A stretch of DNA of 57,023 nt from an uncultured Erysipelotrichaceae bacterium. GTDB taxonomy: Bacteria; Bacillota_I; Bacilli_A; Erysipelotrichales; Erysipelotrichaceae. Where the stretch lies: the NCBI GenBank assembly GCA_944327135.1, contig CALVGQ010000107.1, positions 1-57,023 of the forward strand. The letters run 5' to 3'. Below are positions 16,381-26,500 of the stretch, in pieces. The notes below the pieces were generated by a model, which had not been told where the DNA came from, ran no database searches, and saw nothing but the letters and a program-made list of their open reading frames with translations. A program made the translations under genes and the position numbers. Numbering within the stretch: the first letter of the stretch is position 1; every line of letters begins with the position of its first letter.

Positions 16381-17724
16381 TTACTGCAAAATGAAATGAG
16401 CCAAATCCTCGACCACCCGCTCGTCCACATTCGCCTTGGTCATATAATATGTATTCGGATTGGTCTCCAGATTTCCTGGCATCATCATATGTGAAAGGCC
16501 GGAATAACTGTGGAACTCCCAGTTTTCCTGATTTTCAAAGGCCTTTTTCCATTGCTCGAACTCACTCATCGGTACCTGATAATCTTCCTCTCCCTGCAAA
16601 ACAAGTACCGGCTGAGAAATTGTTTTAGCCGCTTCAATCGGATCATAGTTCAGCAAATCCTGCCAATATGCCGGATATGCCCCTGCAATCGCGACGGATG
16701 GATCCAGCTGATCCAGCTCATTCAGCTTTTCCAGCTCCTTTAAAGAAGCATCATAAACTGCTTGTTCCTCTTCGCTTGCTGCAAACTGTGAAAGATAGGT
16801 AATTTGAGCCTTCATCAAAGTCGCCAGATCACTGACCGGAGCCGCCATCATGATGTATCCCGCAGCCTCTGTCTGGGCCGCAATTCGTCCGATACACAAA
16901 CCGCCCAGGCTATGTCCTAAAACATAAATGCGATCCGGATCGATTCCTTCCTGCTGTTTCAGCCAAGCCACGGCATCCACGGCATCGTTAACCGTTTCTT
17001 CATTTACGGTCATCGTGATATCCTCTGCCATTTCCGCTCCATACAAATAGGTCCGCTTATCATACCGAAAAGTCGCAATTCCTTGTTCTGCCAGATGGTA
17101 CGCAAGATCCCGGAACAAAGTGTTGCCATATAACGTTTCATTACGGTCATTCGCTCCCGATCCATGAACCAGGATGACTGCCGGCACAAGTTCTTCCGAC
17201 GCTGGAAGCGTAATGGAGCCAGGAAGCTCTTTTCCATCCCGGGCAATCAAAACCGTCTCAATTTCCTTGGCATTTTGCGGCAGCGTGATGGCTTCGGCAT
17301 CACTTGGTGCAACATATTCACTGAAATTTACCCCTGCAATTTGATCTTCCTGATCAAACACCACATTGATACTCACGCTTTGGTTTTCAAAAATCGCCGA
17401 GATTCGAACGATGATATACGCTCCTTGCGCAAATTCTGAAGCTGTTTCCAGCGTTTCCAGCGCTCCCAGCTGCTCCATTGCCAGGCTAAGCTGAGAAGTC
17501 AGCTGTTCCATCGCCTTTTGCATGGCATCATCATAGCGATACGCTGATGTCAGCTGATCAAAGTTTTGATCAGCCATCGTTTTTACAAACGAATCAGCAA
17601 TTTCCTGACGGCTTCCATCCACGAACCCTTCCGTCGGCGCACTTGGTTTTGAATCGCTTTGCTTCTGGCAGCCGACCAGCAGCATCCCTATAACAAGCAA
17701 ACTAAGAAGAAATTTCTTTTTCAT
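16381..17724 (-). CDS. Lipoprotein with alpha/beta-hydrolase domain
   Basis: This 447-aa secreted lipoprotein begins with a signal peptide and lipobox (MKKKFLLSLLVIGMLLVGC). After a linker comes a DUF3887-like domain (residues ~35-140, FVKTMADQNFDQLTSAY), then an alpha/beta hydrolase. The catalytic Ser is in GHSLGG, the Asp in GEEDYQVP and the His in SGLSHMM; VILVHGSGAND provides the oxyanion region. Such proteins act as esterases or acyl hydrolases on the outer face of the membrane; the substrate is unknown. I chose the ATG at 17724 because AAAGGA is 8 bases upstream and it gives a proper signal peptide; the upstream extension runs into the previous gene's terminator. Confidence 0.88.
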   Translation of the reverse strand: MKKKFLLSLLVIGMLLVGCQKQSDSKPSAPTEGFVDGSRQEIADSFVKTMADQNFDQLTSAYRYDDAMQKAMEQLTSQLSLAMEQLGALETLETASEFAQGAYIIVRISAIFENQSVSINVVFDQEDQIAGVNFSEYVAPSDAEAITLPQNAKEIETVLIARDGKELPGSITLPASEELVPAVILVHGSGANDRNETLYGNTLFRDLAYHLAEQGIATFRYDKRTYLYGAEMAEDITMTVNEETVNDAVDAVAWLKQQEGIDPDRIYVLGHSLGGLCIGRIAAQTEAAGYIMMAAPVSDLATLMKAQITYLSQFAASEEEQAVYDASLKELEKLNELDQLDPSVAIAGAYPAYWQDLLNYDPIEAAKTISQPVLVLQGEEDYQVPMSEFEQWKKAFENQENWEFHSYSGLSHMMMPGNLETNPNTYYMTKANVDERVVEDLAHFILQ

Positions 17725-17842
17725 TTTCTTTTTCCTTTCCCGTGTCCAAATCATCAAACACGTTTCTAAATCGATTATGCGATAGTCCTTCAAGCCTGTC
17801 AACGCTTCTTGTTTCAAACTGTATTTCTTTTCTGCTTGACCC

Positions 17843-17890
17843 AGAAAAAAAGTGATCTCCATGGGCAAATCATGCCTTTGAAGATCACTT
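17843..17890 (-). terminator. Terminator of the 270-aa unknown gene
   Basis: On the minus strand AAGTGATCT and AGATCACTT bracket an inner hairpin, followed by seven T. Confidence 0.8.
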
Positions 17891-17910
17891 CGATTTTAAA
17901 ACGTCTGCAT

Positions 17911-18723
17911 CTATCCTCTATTCTGCAGGCTTCTCCAGCAGTCACTGTATGAAACAAATGGAATTTCATCAGCGTTGATCTTCGCCTGATTCCGCTGTTT
18001 CTTGATGTTGCCTTCATGAAGCTTTTCCAGAATGTCCTTGTTGACCATGTACTGAACATAAACCACTTTTTTCAAAAGGAACCAAGAGACCACCAGATTC
18101 CGAATGCAGCTTTCAGCATCCTCTGCATTCTGAATTTTCTCTGCCGCAGTTTCTTTCAAAGCGATCGCCGTGTTAATCGCATCCATTTTCAGTTCCTCAT
18201 AACCCGGATATGCTTTGCGATCCAGCTCCCGCTGCAAAGCCCCTGCCTTGTACGTAAACAGGCGGTCAAAAATCTTCATCACCGATTCAGGATCAACAGC
18301 CACCATGGCGACGATCTCATTTTTGGCATCCACAAATGGACTCATCGGTTCCGTCAGGCAGTAATAAATGCCCTTCGCAAACAAATAGGCTTCCGGAGCT
18401 TCTTCCAAAAGAATCAGGCCCCGATCATTGCCACGGTCATTACCATACAAAATATACGGACAAACGACCGGGTTCCCCTGCAGCTTAAACGAATCTTTAT
18501 ACCGAATGATCTGATTGGAAATCACTTCCTTGTTGATTCCAAAACGATAATTCACACAAATTTTCATGTCCGCATTCTTTTCCAGAATTGCCCGGAAACA
18601 TGCTTTCATCACCGTGTCTTCTTCCAGAGTCTCAATGTAATCTTCCAGATACCCATTGAAATCGCAGTCTGTTCCCTCTTTCCGAATGTCTTTAACTTCT
18701 TCTAAGATTTGCATTAACGCCAT
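17911..18723 (-). CDS. Unknown cytoplasmic protein
   Basis: I do not recognise this 270-aa protein. It is acidic to neutral, with no signal peptide or clear membrane segment. The N-terminal ~55 residues look helical; the middle has beta-like stretches (NPVVCPYILYGND, GLILLEEAPEAYLFAKGIYY) and the C-terminal 80 residues are helical. A short in-frame tandem duplication, GNDRGNDRG, has synonymous differences between its two copies. The start has GGGAG 7 bases upstream. It is monocistronic and divergent from the PadR gene. Confidence 0.6.
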   Translation of the reverse strand: MALMQILEEVKDIRKEGTDCDFNGYLEDYIETLEEDTVMKACFRAILEKNADMKICVNYRFGINKEVISNQIIRYKDSFKLQGNPVVCPYILYGNDRGNDRGLILLEEAPEAYLFAKGIYYCLTEPMSPFVDAKNEIVAMVAVDPESVMKIFDRLFTYKAGALQRELDRKAYPGYEELKMDAINTAIALKETAAEKIQNAEDAESCIRNLVVSWFLLKKVVYVQYMVNKDILEKLHEGNIKKQRNQAKINADEIPFVSYSDCWRSLQNRG

Positions 18724-18823
18724 AATTGTACTCCCTCGTAGTCTCTCTCCCTATCAATATATGTTTATTGTATATCATTTTTAACAGATTTCAAGTTAAG
18801 ATACTATTTTGTTTTTTCAGTAC

Positions 18824-18852
18824 TTGACATAACATAGTAGTTGGCTTAACAT
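18824..18852 (+). promoter_or_regulatory. Promoter with direct repeats before the PadR gene
   Basis: TTGACA (18824-18829), 17 bases, then TAACAT (18847-18852). ATAACATAG and TTAACATAG are repeated 16-17 bases apart across this promoter, as expected for an autoregulatory PadR site (inference). Confidence 0.55.
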
Positions 18853-18873
18853 AGAACACAAGGGAGGGATCGT

Positions 18874-19206
18874 ATGAATTCACAATTCAAAAAAGGTGTT
18901 CTAGAACTGGTCGTTCTCATTGTCGTCAGCAAGGAAGATATTTACGGCTATGAGATCGTTAAAAAAGTTTGTGAAGTCGTTCATGTCAATGAAGGAACGA
19001 TCTACCCGCTGCTAAAGCGCATGACCAACGAGAAGTACTTTGAAACTTATCTTCAGGAATCCACCGAAGGTCCTCCGCGAAAATACTATCGCATGACCGA
19101 GTTAGGAAGACGGCAAATGAAGCAAATGACACAGGAATGGATCGAATTTTCCAGCCAGATTCAAAAGTTTCTGGATGATTCAATAAAGGAGGAAGCGAAA
19201 TCATGA
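18874..19206 (+). CDS. PadR-family transcriptional regulator
   Basis: This 110-aa regulator has the winged-helix N-terminus typical of PadR-s1 proteins: KKGVLELVVLIVVSK, DIYGYEIVKKV, NEGTIYPLLKRM, and the wing PPRKYYRMTELGR. A C-terminal dimerisation helix follows. It overlaps the DUF1700 gene by 4 bases (ATGA), the usual arrangement in which PadR and its membrane partner are co-transcribed. It probably represses its own promoter. GGGAGGG lies upstream of the ATG. Confidence 0.93.
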   Translation: MNSQFKKGVLELVVLIVVSKEDIYGYEIVKKVCEVVHVNEGTIYPLLKRMTNEKYFETYLQESTEGPPRKYYRMTELGRRQMKQMTQEWIEFSSQIQKFLDDSIKEEAKS

Positions 19207-20687
19207 GCAAGCAGGAATTTCTTGATCATTTAAGAAAAAAACTCAATATTTTAGATAAAGCAGAAATCGACGAACTGCTGGAAGAATATTCCGGCTACAT
19301 TGACAATAAAATCAGCGAAGGCGAAAGTGAAGAAAAGGCCGTTGCCGATTTTGGTGATCTGGATGATCTGGCCCGGGAAATCCTTTCTGCCTACAAACTC
19401 AATGAGGACTACATTCATACTGAAAAGAAAGAATCTGACCCCTTGATTCGGCAAATTGCCGAAATCATCGGTAATTTTACAGAACAGGCCGTTCAGTTCC
19501 TCACCTCCTTTTTTGAAGGCATGTCCGCCGAAGGAGCTGCAAAGATCATTGTCATGCTGGCAATTTGTCTGATCGTTCTATTTTTCATGCGAATCCCTTT
19601 CTGGATCATCGAGCATTTAGGCAATGCTATTTTATCTCTGGTTTTGCCTCACTTTTTAAAGCCGCTGTTTTACTGGGCCTGGAGCCTTGTCTGCAACCTT
19701 GGCTATCTGATCTTTGCAGTTGTCATGATCCTAGACGGCGTAAAAAAAAAAGGGATCAGTCTAGCTCTTCCCAAAAATCCTTCAAAAAACCCAAAAGCCG
19801 CATCCTTCGCTAAAGCCCAGCAAACTGCCACGAAAGATTTTTCCAGAAGATGTCAAGAGTCCATTCGCCCCTTGATGGAGCGAATTTCCCTGCCTTCTTC
19901 TGATTCAGAAGAAGCTCCTTCTCATCAATACAAACCAAAAACAACTGGAAGAATCAGTCAAATCCTGCTGATCCTTTTCAAACTCATGGCTGCTTTGTTT
20001 CTGATTCCTTTCTTTTTAGGCATGATCATCCTTTGCATCGCTGTTGGCATCCTTATCTTTCTGGCACTGGACGGTGCCTCAGTATGGGGAATGGCCCTGA
20101 CCCTAGCTGGATTAGCTGGCTTGCTTGGTGCATTCATTGAAGCGGTCTGGAGCCTGACAAAGCCTCACAGGAAAATGAAACAGTGTTTTCTGGGATCGGT
20201 TTTCAGCGCTCTGCTGCTTGGTTTTGGCGTCCTTACCTTTCTGAATGATTATGCTGGATATACCCTTCTCCCCTTTCCGATCGATCAGCTCGATCTGCCC
20301 TTGGTTTCGCAAAGTTCCAGCTATCATTTGACTCATTCTACCGAGCTGATTTTCCCGGAAAGTCAGGTTCTCTTAAGCGAGGACTCCAGCTTGGCAGATC
20401 ATGAGATTACCATCATCCTTCAAGCCCCAAAAGCGTTGCAGCTGCATCTGAATTATCAAGATCATCAAATCATGCTTGATCGTTCTTACGCTCATACAGA
20501 AGTTCAGAGCTTTCCATATCTGCAAAGCTTAATCAAAACGATGATTTCCGGATTAAAGGAAAATACCCTTTATTTTTACGAAGGACTTCCTTTATTCATT
20601 GAATTGCGGGCCAATGAAGCGACTCTGAAAAAAATTCACAAAGAGCCTTCCGGAAATTATACGCTTTCTATTTCAGCTCAGTCCTAA
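19203..20687 (+). CDS. DUF1700 (HAAS) membrane protein, PadR partner
   Basis: This 494-aa protein begins with a HAAS/DUF1700 domain (residues 1-75: FLDHLRKKLNILDKAEIDEL, then EEYSGYIDNKISEGESEEKA). Two hydrophobic segments follow at ~110-135 and ~155-180. After a polar, Lys/Ser-rich linker come paired segments at ~255-300 and ~305-325, then one at ~335-360. The last ~130 residues look extracytoplasmic and beta-rich. HAAS proteins pair with PadR regulators and may carry an envelope-stress signal; the molecular role is not known. It is translationally coupled to padR. Confidence 0.8.
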   Translation: MSKQEFLDHLRKKLNILDKAEIDELLEEYSGYIDNKISEGESEEKAVADFGDLDDLAREILSAYKLNEDYIHTEKKESDPLIRQIAEIIGNFTEQAVQFLTSFFEGMSAEGAAKIIVMLAICLIVLFFMRIPFWIIEHLGNAILSLVLPHFLKPLFYWAWSLVCNLGYLIFAVVMILDGVKKKGISLALPKNPSKNPKAASFAKAQQTATKDFSRRCQESIRPLMERISLPSSDSEEAPSHQYKPKTTGRISQILLILFKLMAALFLIPFFLGMIILCIAVGILIFLALDGASVWGMALTLAGLAGLLGAFIEAVWSLTKPHRKMKQCFLGSVFSALLLGFGVLTFLNDYAGYTLLPFPIDQLDLPLVSQSSSYHLTHSTELIFPESQVLLSEDSSLADHEITIILQAPKALQLHLNYQDHQIMLDRSYAHTEVQSFPYLQSLIKTMISGLKENTLYFYEGLPLFIELRANEATLKKIHKEPSGNYTLSISAQS

Positions 20688-20715
20688 AGCCCTTTAAAAC
20701 AAAAGGATCTTTCCG

Positions 20716-20747
20716 AAAAACATCAATCTCTCGATTGATGTTTTTCT
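20716..20747 (+). terminator. Terminator after the padR-DUF1700 operon
   Basis: AAAAACATCAAT-ctctcg-ATTGATGTTTTTCTGTT. Confidence 0.8.
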
Positions 20748-20784
20748 GTTCTGCATGAAATGAGCTGTCCTCTTCGCTTTCCCA

Positions 20785-20813
20785 TGACAAAGCAGGTCAA
20801 ATTAGAATATAAT
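20785..20813 (+). promoter_or_regulatory. Promoter of addB-addA
   Basis: TGACAA (20785-20790), 17 bases, TATAAT (20808-20813), 60 bases before the addB start. Confidence 0.6.
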
Positions 20814-20873
20814 AAACTCAGTATGGACCAAACAAAAAAACCATCACACTCAAAAAAGGAAACGAGGGATCCC

Positions 20874-23510
20874 ATGAAAACCATTCTGGCTGAAACCTAT
20901 CTGAACGAATCGCTTTTTTTAGACTTACTAAAAAATCAAACGGTCATCACAGATCTTCAAATCCTGCCATTTTCTGCCTGGATTCAAGAGCATTCAACCT
21001 TGCCAATCGATCCATTTCCGCTTCTGAGTGCCTGCCGCCAGATCGAAGCGATCGCACCTTCTTTAACAATCCTGCGTTCCATGGTCGATTATCCCGGATT
21101 CATTCAGCAGGTATTGCAGTTCTATGAATCGCTGATTGCCTATGGCGTGCCCCTGACTTCCCTTCCAGAAGAGAATGAGCTGGATCGTGAACGCAAAATG
21201 CTGCTGCAGGCCCTTTCTTCGATTTCCACCCCTGCGCATCTGCTGCAAGAAAAAAAGCAAGATGACGACTGCTACGAGGCCACCGTCTTCTTGCAGACAC
21301 ACACAGCATCTTTAGCCGAAAGCCGGGTCATTGAAGAACTAAAAAAGCGCGGTCTTCAGACTCTTCCCTTATTGGAAGGCAAAGCCGAAAAAACGCTGCT
21401 GATCCATGCCATGAATGCCCGCCAGGAGATTGAAGGCTGTGCTCAATGGATCGTTGAGCATCAAATTCCTTTAGAACAAATCAATATCATCCTGTGCAAT
21501 TCAGAAGAGATGAATCCCACTCTGCGGCAAATTTTTTCACGCTACCAGCTGGATTACGGCATGGCCGTCAACAAAATGCCTTCTTTGGTGGTACAGGCTT
21601 TTACGGCCGCTGTACGTTATTTCCAAAAGCCGGATGAAAACCATCTGAAAGCACTGCTGCACACCGCTCTGTTTGAAGATATAGAAGTCTCCTCTTTTCT
21701 TACTGCACAAAGTCACTTTTTAGCAACGATGGATCCTTTTCAGCCGCTGAATCTTTCTTTTGATTCCTCCTTTCCCTTCTTATCCTCCAGTGAACAAAAG
21801 AAACTGTCCGTTTTATTTCAAAAAGCAGAGGAAGCACGCCTGGTTATTCTGCAGCGGCTTGGAAATAAGTCGGAGCTTCCGGCTCTGGAAAGAGCCTATG
21901 AACTGCTTCGGGCCAGTACATTGATCGAAGATCCATTGGAAAGAAATTGTTTGATTCAGATTCAGCAGCGGCTAAATCTGACTCTGACACCTCAGCTAAG
22001 TCAACCGCAGTGTGATTGCGTTCTAGCAGCCATTCAGACCATTCAAAAAGAACAGCCGCTGTCCTGGAGCACGCGGATTGCCGTCAGTGATCTAGATCAT
22101 CCGCTTCCCAAGCGCCGCTTCTGTTTCGTATTAGGAGCCAACAGCAAAAATTTTCCAGGCAATGCAGCCCTAAGCGGTCTGTTTGAGGAAGAGTATGCCG
22201 CCCGCATCCTGGATTATCCAAGCAAAATCGAACGGACCGCTTTCTTTTTACAGCAGCGGCAATGGATCTTCAGCGCTGGCCAACAGCTGATGCTGAGCTA
22301 TGCTGAAAATACCTACGAAGGAAAAGCACTCGAATGCGCTATCGAAATTCGCCGGGCCGCTCAACAGGATCTTGGAGCCTGGCCGTTAGTCCAAAATGAT
22401 CGGCCGCTTTTCAGCGAGCATTCCCTGAATCCTGCATTAGCACGACAGCTCTTTTTAAAAAATGGCCGTCTAAAAGGCAGTATTTCTTCCATTGAACGCT
22501 ATTGGCGCTGCCCCTACAGCTATTTTCTCGCCTCTGGCCTAAAGCTTGCCTGTTTTGACTGCCCTGAAATTGATCAAGCACGCATTGGATCGCTTCAGCA
22601 TGCCTGCATCGAAGCCTGTATCGAAAAATATGGAACGCATTACGCCGAAATTTCCAAAGAAGAATTAAATCAGATCATTACCGAAAAGATCCAACCGTTT
22701 TATTCTCTTTTCCAAAGTCAGCAATGGGAGCTAAAAGGCATCCAAGACCGCTGTCTTAACAGTCTCTGGCTGCAATTTGAATTTCTGCGTGATCTGGAAA
22801 ACAAGACGGATCTGATTGAACATCAGTGTGAGGTTGAATTTCACGAAACACTTTTTGAAGACGAAGAAGTCCCTATTGATCTGACCGGATTTATTGATCG
22901 AATCGACGCTAATTTAAATCTGTTTCGGATCCTGGACTACAAAAGCACCGCCAAATCCTTAAGTCAGTCCAAAATAGAATCCGGTTTACAGCTGCAGCTT
23001 TTGACTTATCTGTTCATTGCTGCAAAGCGATTGCATAAAAAACCCGCTGGAGCCTATTATTACTCTTTGAAAAATGCAAATATCCCGATTGCTGCAGCCA
23101 ATCTCAGTCTTCGTACCCACACGTTGTTTGAATTCACACCGGAAGACTGGCACGAGCTCTGGATGAAACAGCATCGGCTAAGCGGCTGCACGACAGATCC
23201 AAGCATGGAAAACGACAGAACCGGAACACACATCGTCGGATGGAATGCCAAAGGGCCAACAGCTGCACAGCTGAAAGACTTTGAAGAGATCAAAGCCCAA
23301 TTGATGCAGCTGTACCGGCTGCTTCGACAGCGACTTTTAAAGGGTGAGATTGCCTGCACCCCTACCGAAGGAGCCTGTCAGTTTTGCGATTTTGGCAGCA
23401 TCTGCCGCTACAGCGGACAGCTTTACAAACGCAACATCACCAGCGAAGAACTAAAAAAGGAGCGTGAAGTGCATGCCGAAATGGAGCCCGGCACAACTGG
23501 AAGCGATTGA
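20874..23510 (+). CDS. addB: AddB-like helicase-nuclease subunit
   Basis: This 878-aa protein is the B subunit of the AddAB/RexAB double-strand-break resection enzyme. The C-terminal PD-(D/E)xK nuclease is seen as LTGFIDRIDA and FRILDYKSTAK, and the iron-sulphur Cys ligands as RCPYSYF plus ACQFCDFGSIC (CxxC, then Cys five residues on). It is much shorter than Bacillus AddB (~1,160), and the N-terminus (MKTILAETYLNESLF) lacks the GxxGxGKT loop of that protein, so it resembles RexB-type subunits. The ATG at 20874 follows GAGGGA; upstream in-frame ATGs overlap the promoter. It overlaps addA by 38 bases. Confidence 0.85.
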   Translation: MKTILAETYLNESLFLDLLKNQTVITDLQILPFSAWIQEHSTLPIDPFPLLSACRQIEAIAPSLTILRSMVDYPGFIQQVLQFYESLIAYGVPLTSLPEENELDRERKMLLQALSSISTPAHLLQEKKQDDDCYEATVFLQTHTASLAESRVIEELKKRGLQTLPLLEGKAEKTLLIHAMNARQEIEGCAQWIVEHQIPLEQINIILCNSEEMNPTLRQIFSRYQLDYGMAVNKMPSLVVQAFTAAVRYFQKPDENHLKALLHTALFEDIEVSSFLTAQSHFLATMDPFQPLNLSFDSSFPFLSSSEQKKLSVLFQKAEEARLVILQRLGNKSELPALERAYELLRASTLIEDPLERNCLIQIQQRLNLTLTPQLSQPQCDCVLAAIQTIQKEQPLSWSTRIAVSDLDHPLPKRRFCFVLGANSKNFPGNAALSGLFEEEYAARILDYPSKIERTAFFLQQRQWIFSAGQQLMLSYAENTYEGKALECAIEIRRAAQQDLGAWPLVQNDRPLFSEHSLNPALARQLFLKNGRLKGSISSIERYWRCPYSYFLASGLKLACFDCPEIDQARIGSLQHACIEACIEKYGTHYAEISKEELNQIITEKIQPFYSLFQSQQWELKGIQDRCLNSLWLQFEFLRDLENKTDLIEHQCEVEFHETLFEDEEVPIDLTGFIDRIDANLNLFRILDYKSTAKSLSQSKIESGLQLQLLTYLFIAAKRLHKKPAGAYYYSLKNANIPIAAANLSLRTHTLFEFTPEDWHELWMKQHRLSGCTTDPSMENDRTGTHIVGWNAKGPTAAQLKDFEEIKAQLMQLYRLLRQRLLKGEIACTPTEGACQFCDFGSICRYSGQLYKRNITSEELKKEREVHAEMEPGTTGSD

Positions 23511-26500
23511 AACGGTTGGAAAAAATATCGTCGTTTCAGCCTCGGCTGGATCCGGAAAAACCGCTGTACTGACTGCCCGTATGGTCAAGCGGATCGTCCG
23601 CGATCACATTGGGGTGGAACATCTTTTAGCCATGACCTTTACCGATGCAGCCGCCAGTGAAATGAAAAACCGGCTGTATGCCGGATTGGATGAGGCAGGA
23701 AGGCAGGCTTCTGATCCAGCATTAAAACACTATTGTGAAGAACAATGCGCTTTGCTCAGCAGTGCCATGATCTGTACGATCCATTCTTTCTGCCTTACCG
23801 TGATCAAAGAAAACTATTTTGTTATCGGTCTTTCTCCTAATCAAATCGACCGCATCTTCAGTGAAGACGAAATGCTGATGATGAAACAAAAGATCATGAA
23901 ACAAACGCTGCGCGGTCTTTTTCAGGAAGATTCGGCACGCTTTAATCTGGCAGCTACGCATTTCAGCGGACGGGCCGATGATAATAAAGCCCTTCAGGCA
24001 ACAATCGAAAAGATTGCCGATACCGCTTTGAACCAGCCGGATCCGGAACCTTTTTTCAAAATGATTCTTGCGCGCTATCGTCAGCCTGTTCACTTTGAAG
24101 ACATTGACCCGGATCTGCTGTATTATTTGAAGCTCAAAATTACCACTGAGCTCTCCCAGCTTAAAAATCTGCTGGATGAAATGATTCAGCTTTGCCAGCG
24201 TCTTGAGCTTCAAGAAGAAACAACATCCGCCGTCATTTTAAAAGCCGGCAAATTGGAAGCTGCCAGTCAGGCGATCCAAAACAACGATTATCCACAGTTT
24301 GTTCGTGCTCTTCGAAATGCCGGTCAATCGGCATTAAAAAATGACAAAGACGAAGCCTACAAAGCATTAAGAAAAGAAATCAATACGCAATTTCAGACGC
24401 TTTGTGCAGAATACTTTGACAGCGATACGCTTTTTTATGACAATGTCCGCCTTCTTCCAATTGCAGAATTTCTTGTAGAAGGAGCCCGGCTTTTTCTCAC
24501 TCTTTTACAAAAGGAAAAAAAAGAAAAAGAAGGACTGGACTTCAGCGATATGGAACATCTGGCCTATGCCATCCTATCTGCTAATCAGGGAGCCGTTGCT
24601 CAAAAATATCGGGACCGTTTTGATGAAATCCTGGTTGATGAATTTCAGGATACCAATGAATTTCAAAATGCCATGATTGAAATGATCAGCCGCGGCAACA
24701 ACATTTTTCGGGTTGGCGATATCAAACAGAGCATCTACCGTTTTCGAGGGGCCAAGCCTTCGATCATGGCCGCTTTGATGAAACAAAAAGAACAGGGCCA
24801 GCATTCCATCATCCTGCATCACAATTACCGATCCAATCGTTCCATCGTCGATTTCAACAACCTGTTATTTTCCCGGCTGATGAATATACCCGGTCTTAAT
24901 AACGAATTCACAGAAGATGACCAGGCGGCCATCGGTACCCCTGATCAAAACGACCAGTATCGCTGGCCCGTGCAGTTTTTAAAAATCACCGCCAACCAAG
25001 AGAAAAAAGAGGAACGGATCAAAGCCATCAATCCCAAAGCCAGGATTCTGGCTCAGAAGATCCTAGATATGAAGAACACGACCGAATTTACACACTGGCG
25101 GGATTACTGCGTTCTGGTTCGTTCCCATGCCATCAAGGATGAAATCCGCTTTGTCTTTGAATCCATGAATATTCCTTATACCACCACATTAAAAAGCGGA
25201 TTCTATAAAAGCTATTCCCTGCGGATTTTAACGGCATGGCTGCAGCTGCTGGCCAATCTTCAAAACGACATTGCTGCCATCAGCGTTTTAACTGGGACCT
25301 ATCATTACAGCGATGAGCAATGTGCCGCTTTACAGCTTACGCGCCAAGGAAAATCCTTTGGAGCTGCAGCCAGCGAACAGGACAAATCCTTCCATCAGGA
25401 TTATTGTGATCTGCAAAAAACAGCTCGTCAGGAAGGCCTGACTGCCCTGCTTGAGAAAATCCTGCAGATCAACGATTTTTACTGGGACAGCTTAGATAAT
25501 CAAGAACGAGCAAATGTCGATCTGCTGATGGCCAAGGCCGCCCAGGCAGAAAATAACGGAATGCGGCTCGATGCCTTTTTGGAACAGATCGAAGCCTGTC
25601 TTGATCAGCCCTCCAGCACCGCCGTCTCCGCCTCACGCAGTGATGACGTCGTTCAAATCACCACGATCCATCAATCCAAAGGTTTGCAGTATCCAGTCGT
25701 CTTTGTCTGGCTAAGCTCAAAAACTGTTCTTAATGATGAACTTACTCCCTGCATGGTAGATCCTGTGCTGGGACTGGGACTCCACCATATTGAGCTGCCT
25801 TATCGTTACCAGCGTCCTACCTATCAGCGCATGGCCATTGCGATGAAAAATGCACTGGAGGAATACGAGGAAAATGTCCGTCTGCTGTATGTCGCTTTGA
25901 CCCGAGCACAAAAGGTCAGCATTCTGCTGGACACAGTCAAAGAAGAAACTCCGCTCAGACCTTTGTCCCTCGCCACCTTTTTCGAAAATAAAGGGCTGAG
26001 CGATCTGGTCCTGAGTGCCCTGGGCGACTGCTGCTCGTCCGTTTATGAAGCCCTACCTATTTCCGAAGAATATCGTTCTCTTTTCCATGCTGAAAAGCTC
26101 GAGCAACCACAGGTTTCGCTTCCGCGTTATCCTTTGCGCTGTAAGACCACTTATCGCCTGGAAACTCCTTCTTCTCAGGAAGAAAAGGAGCTGCGGCCGC
26201 TGAGCTACCGTCCTGCCGCTGCAGCACAGCGCGGAACCGATCTGCACAAACTGATCGAACGGCTGCCTTTGGCGCCATGGAATGAGACCATGATCCGTCA
26301 AGCGGCGCCAGGCTGTTCTAGCGCTGAGCTTAATGCTTTGCTTAAGCTTGGAAATAATGATCTTTATCTTGCTTTATGCCGTCAGGAAGTCCACAAGGAA
26401 TTTTCTTTTGCAGCTCGTTTTGAAGATCGAATCTCACACGGAATGATCGATTTCTTAGCCATCAGTAAACAGACCTATACGCTGGTTGATTATAAAACTG

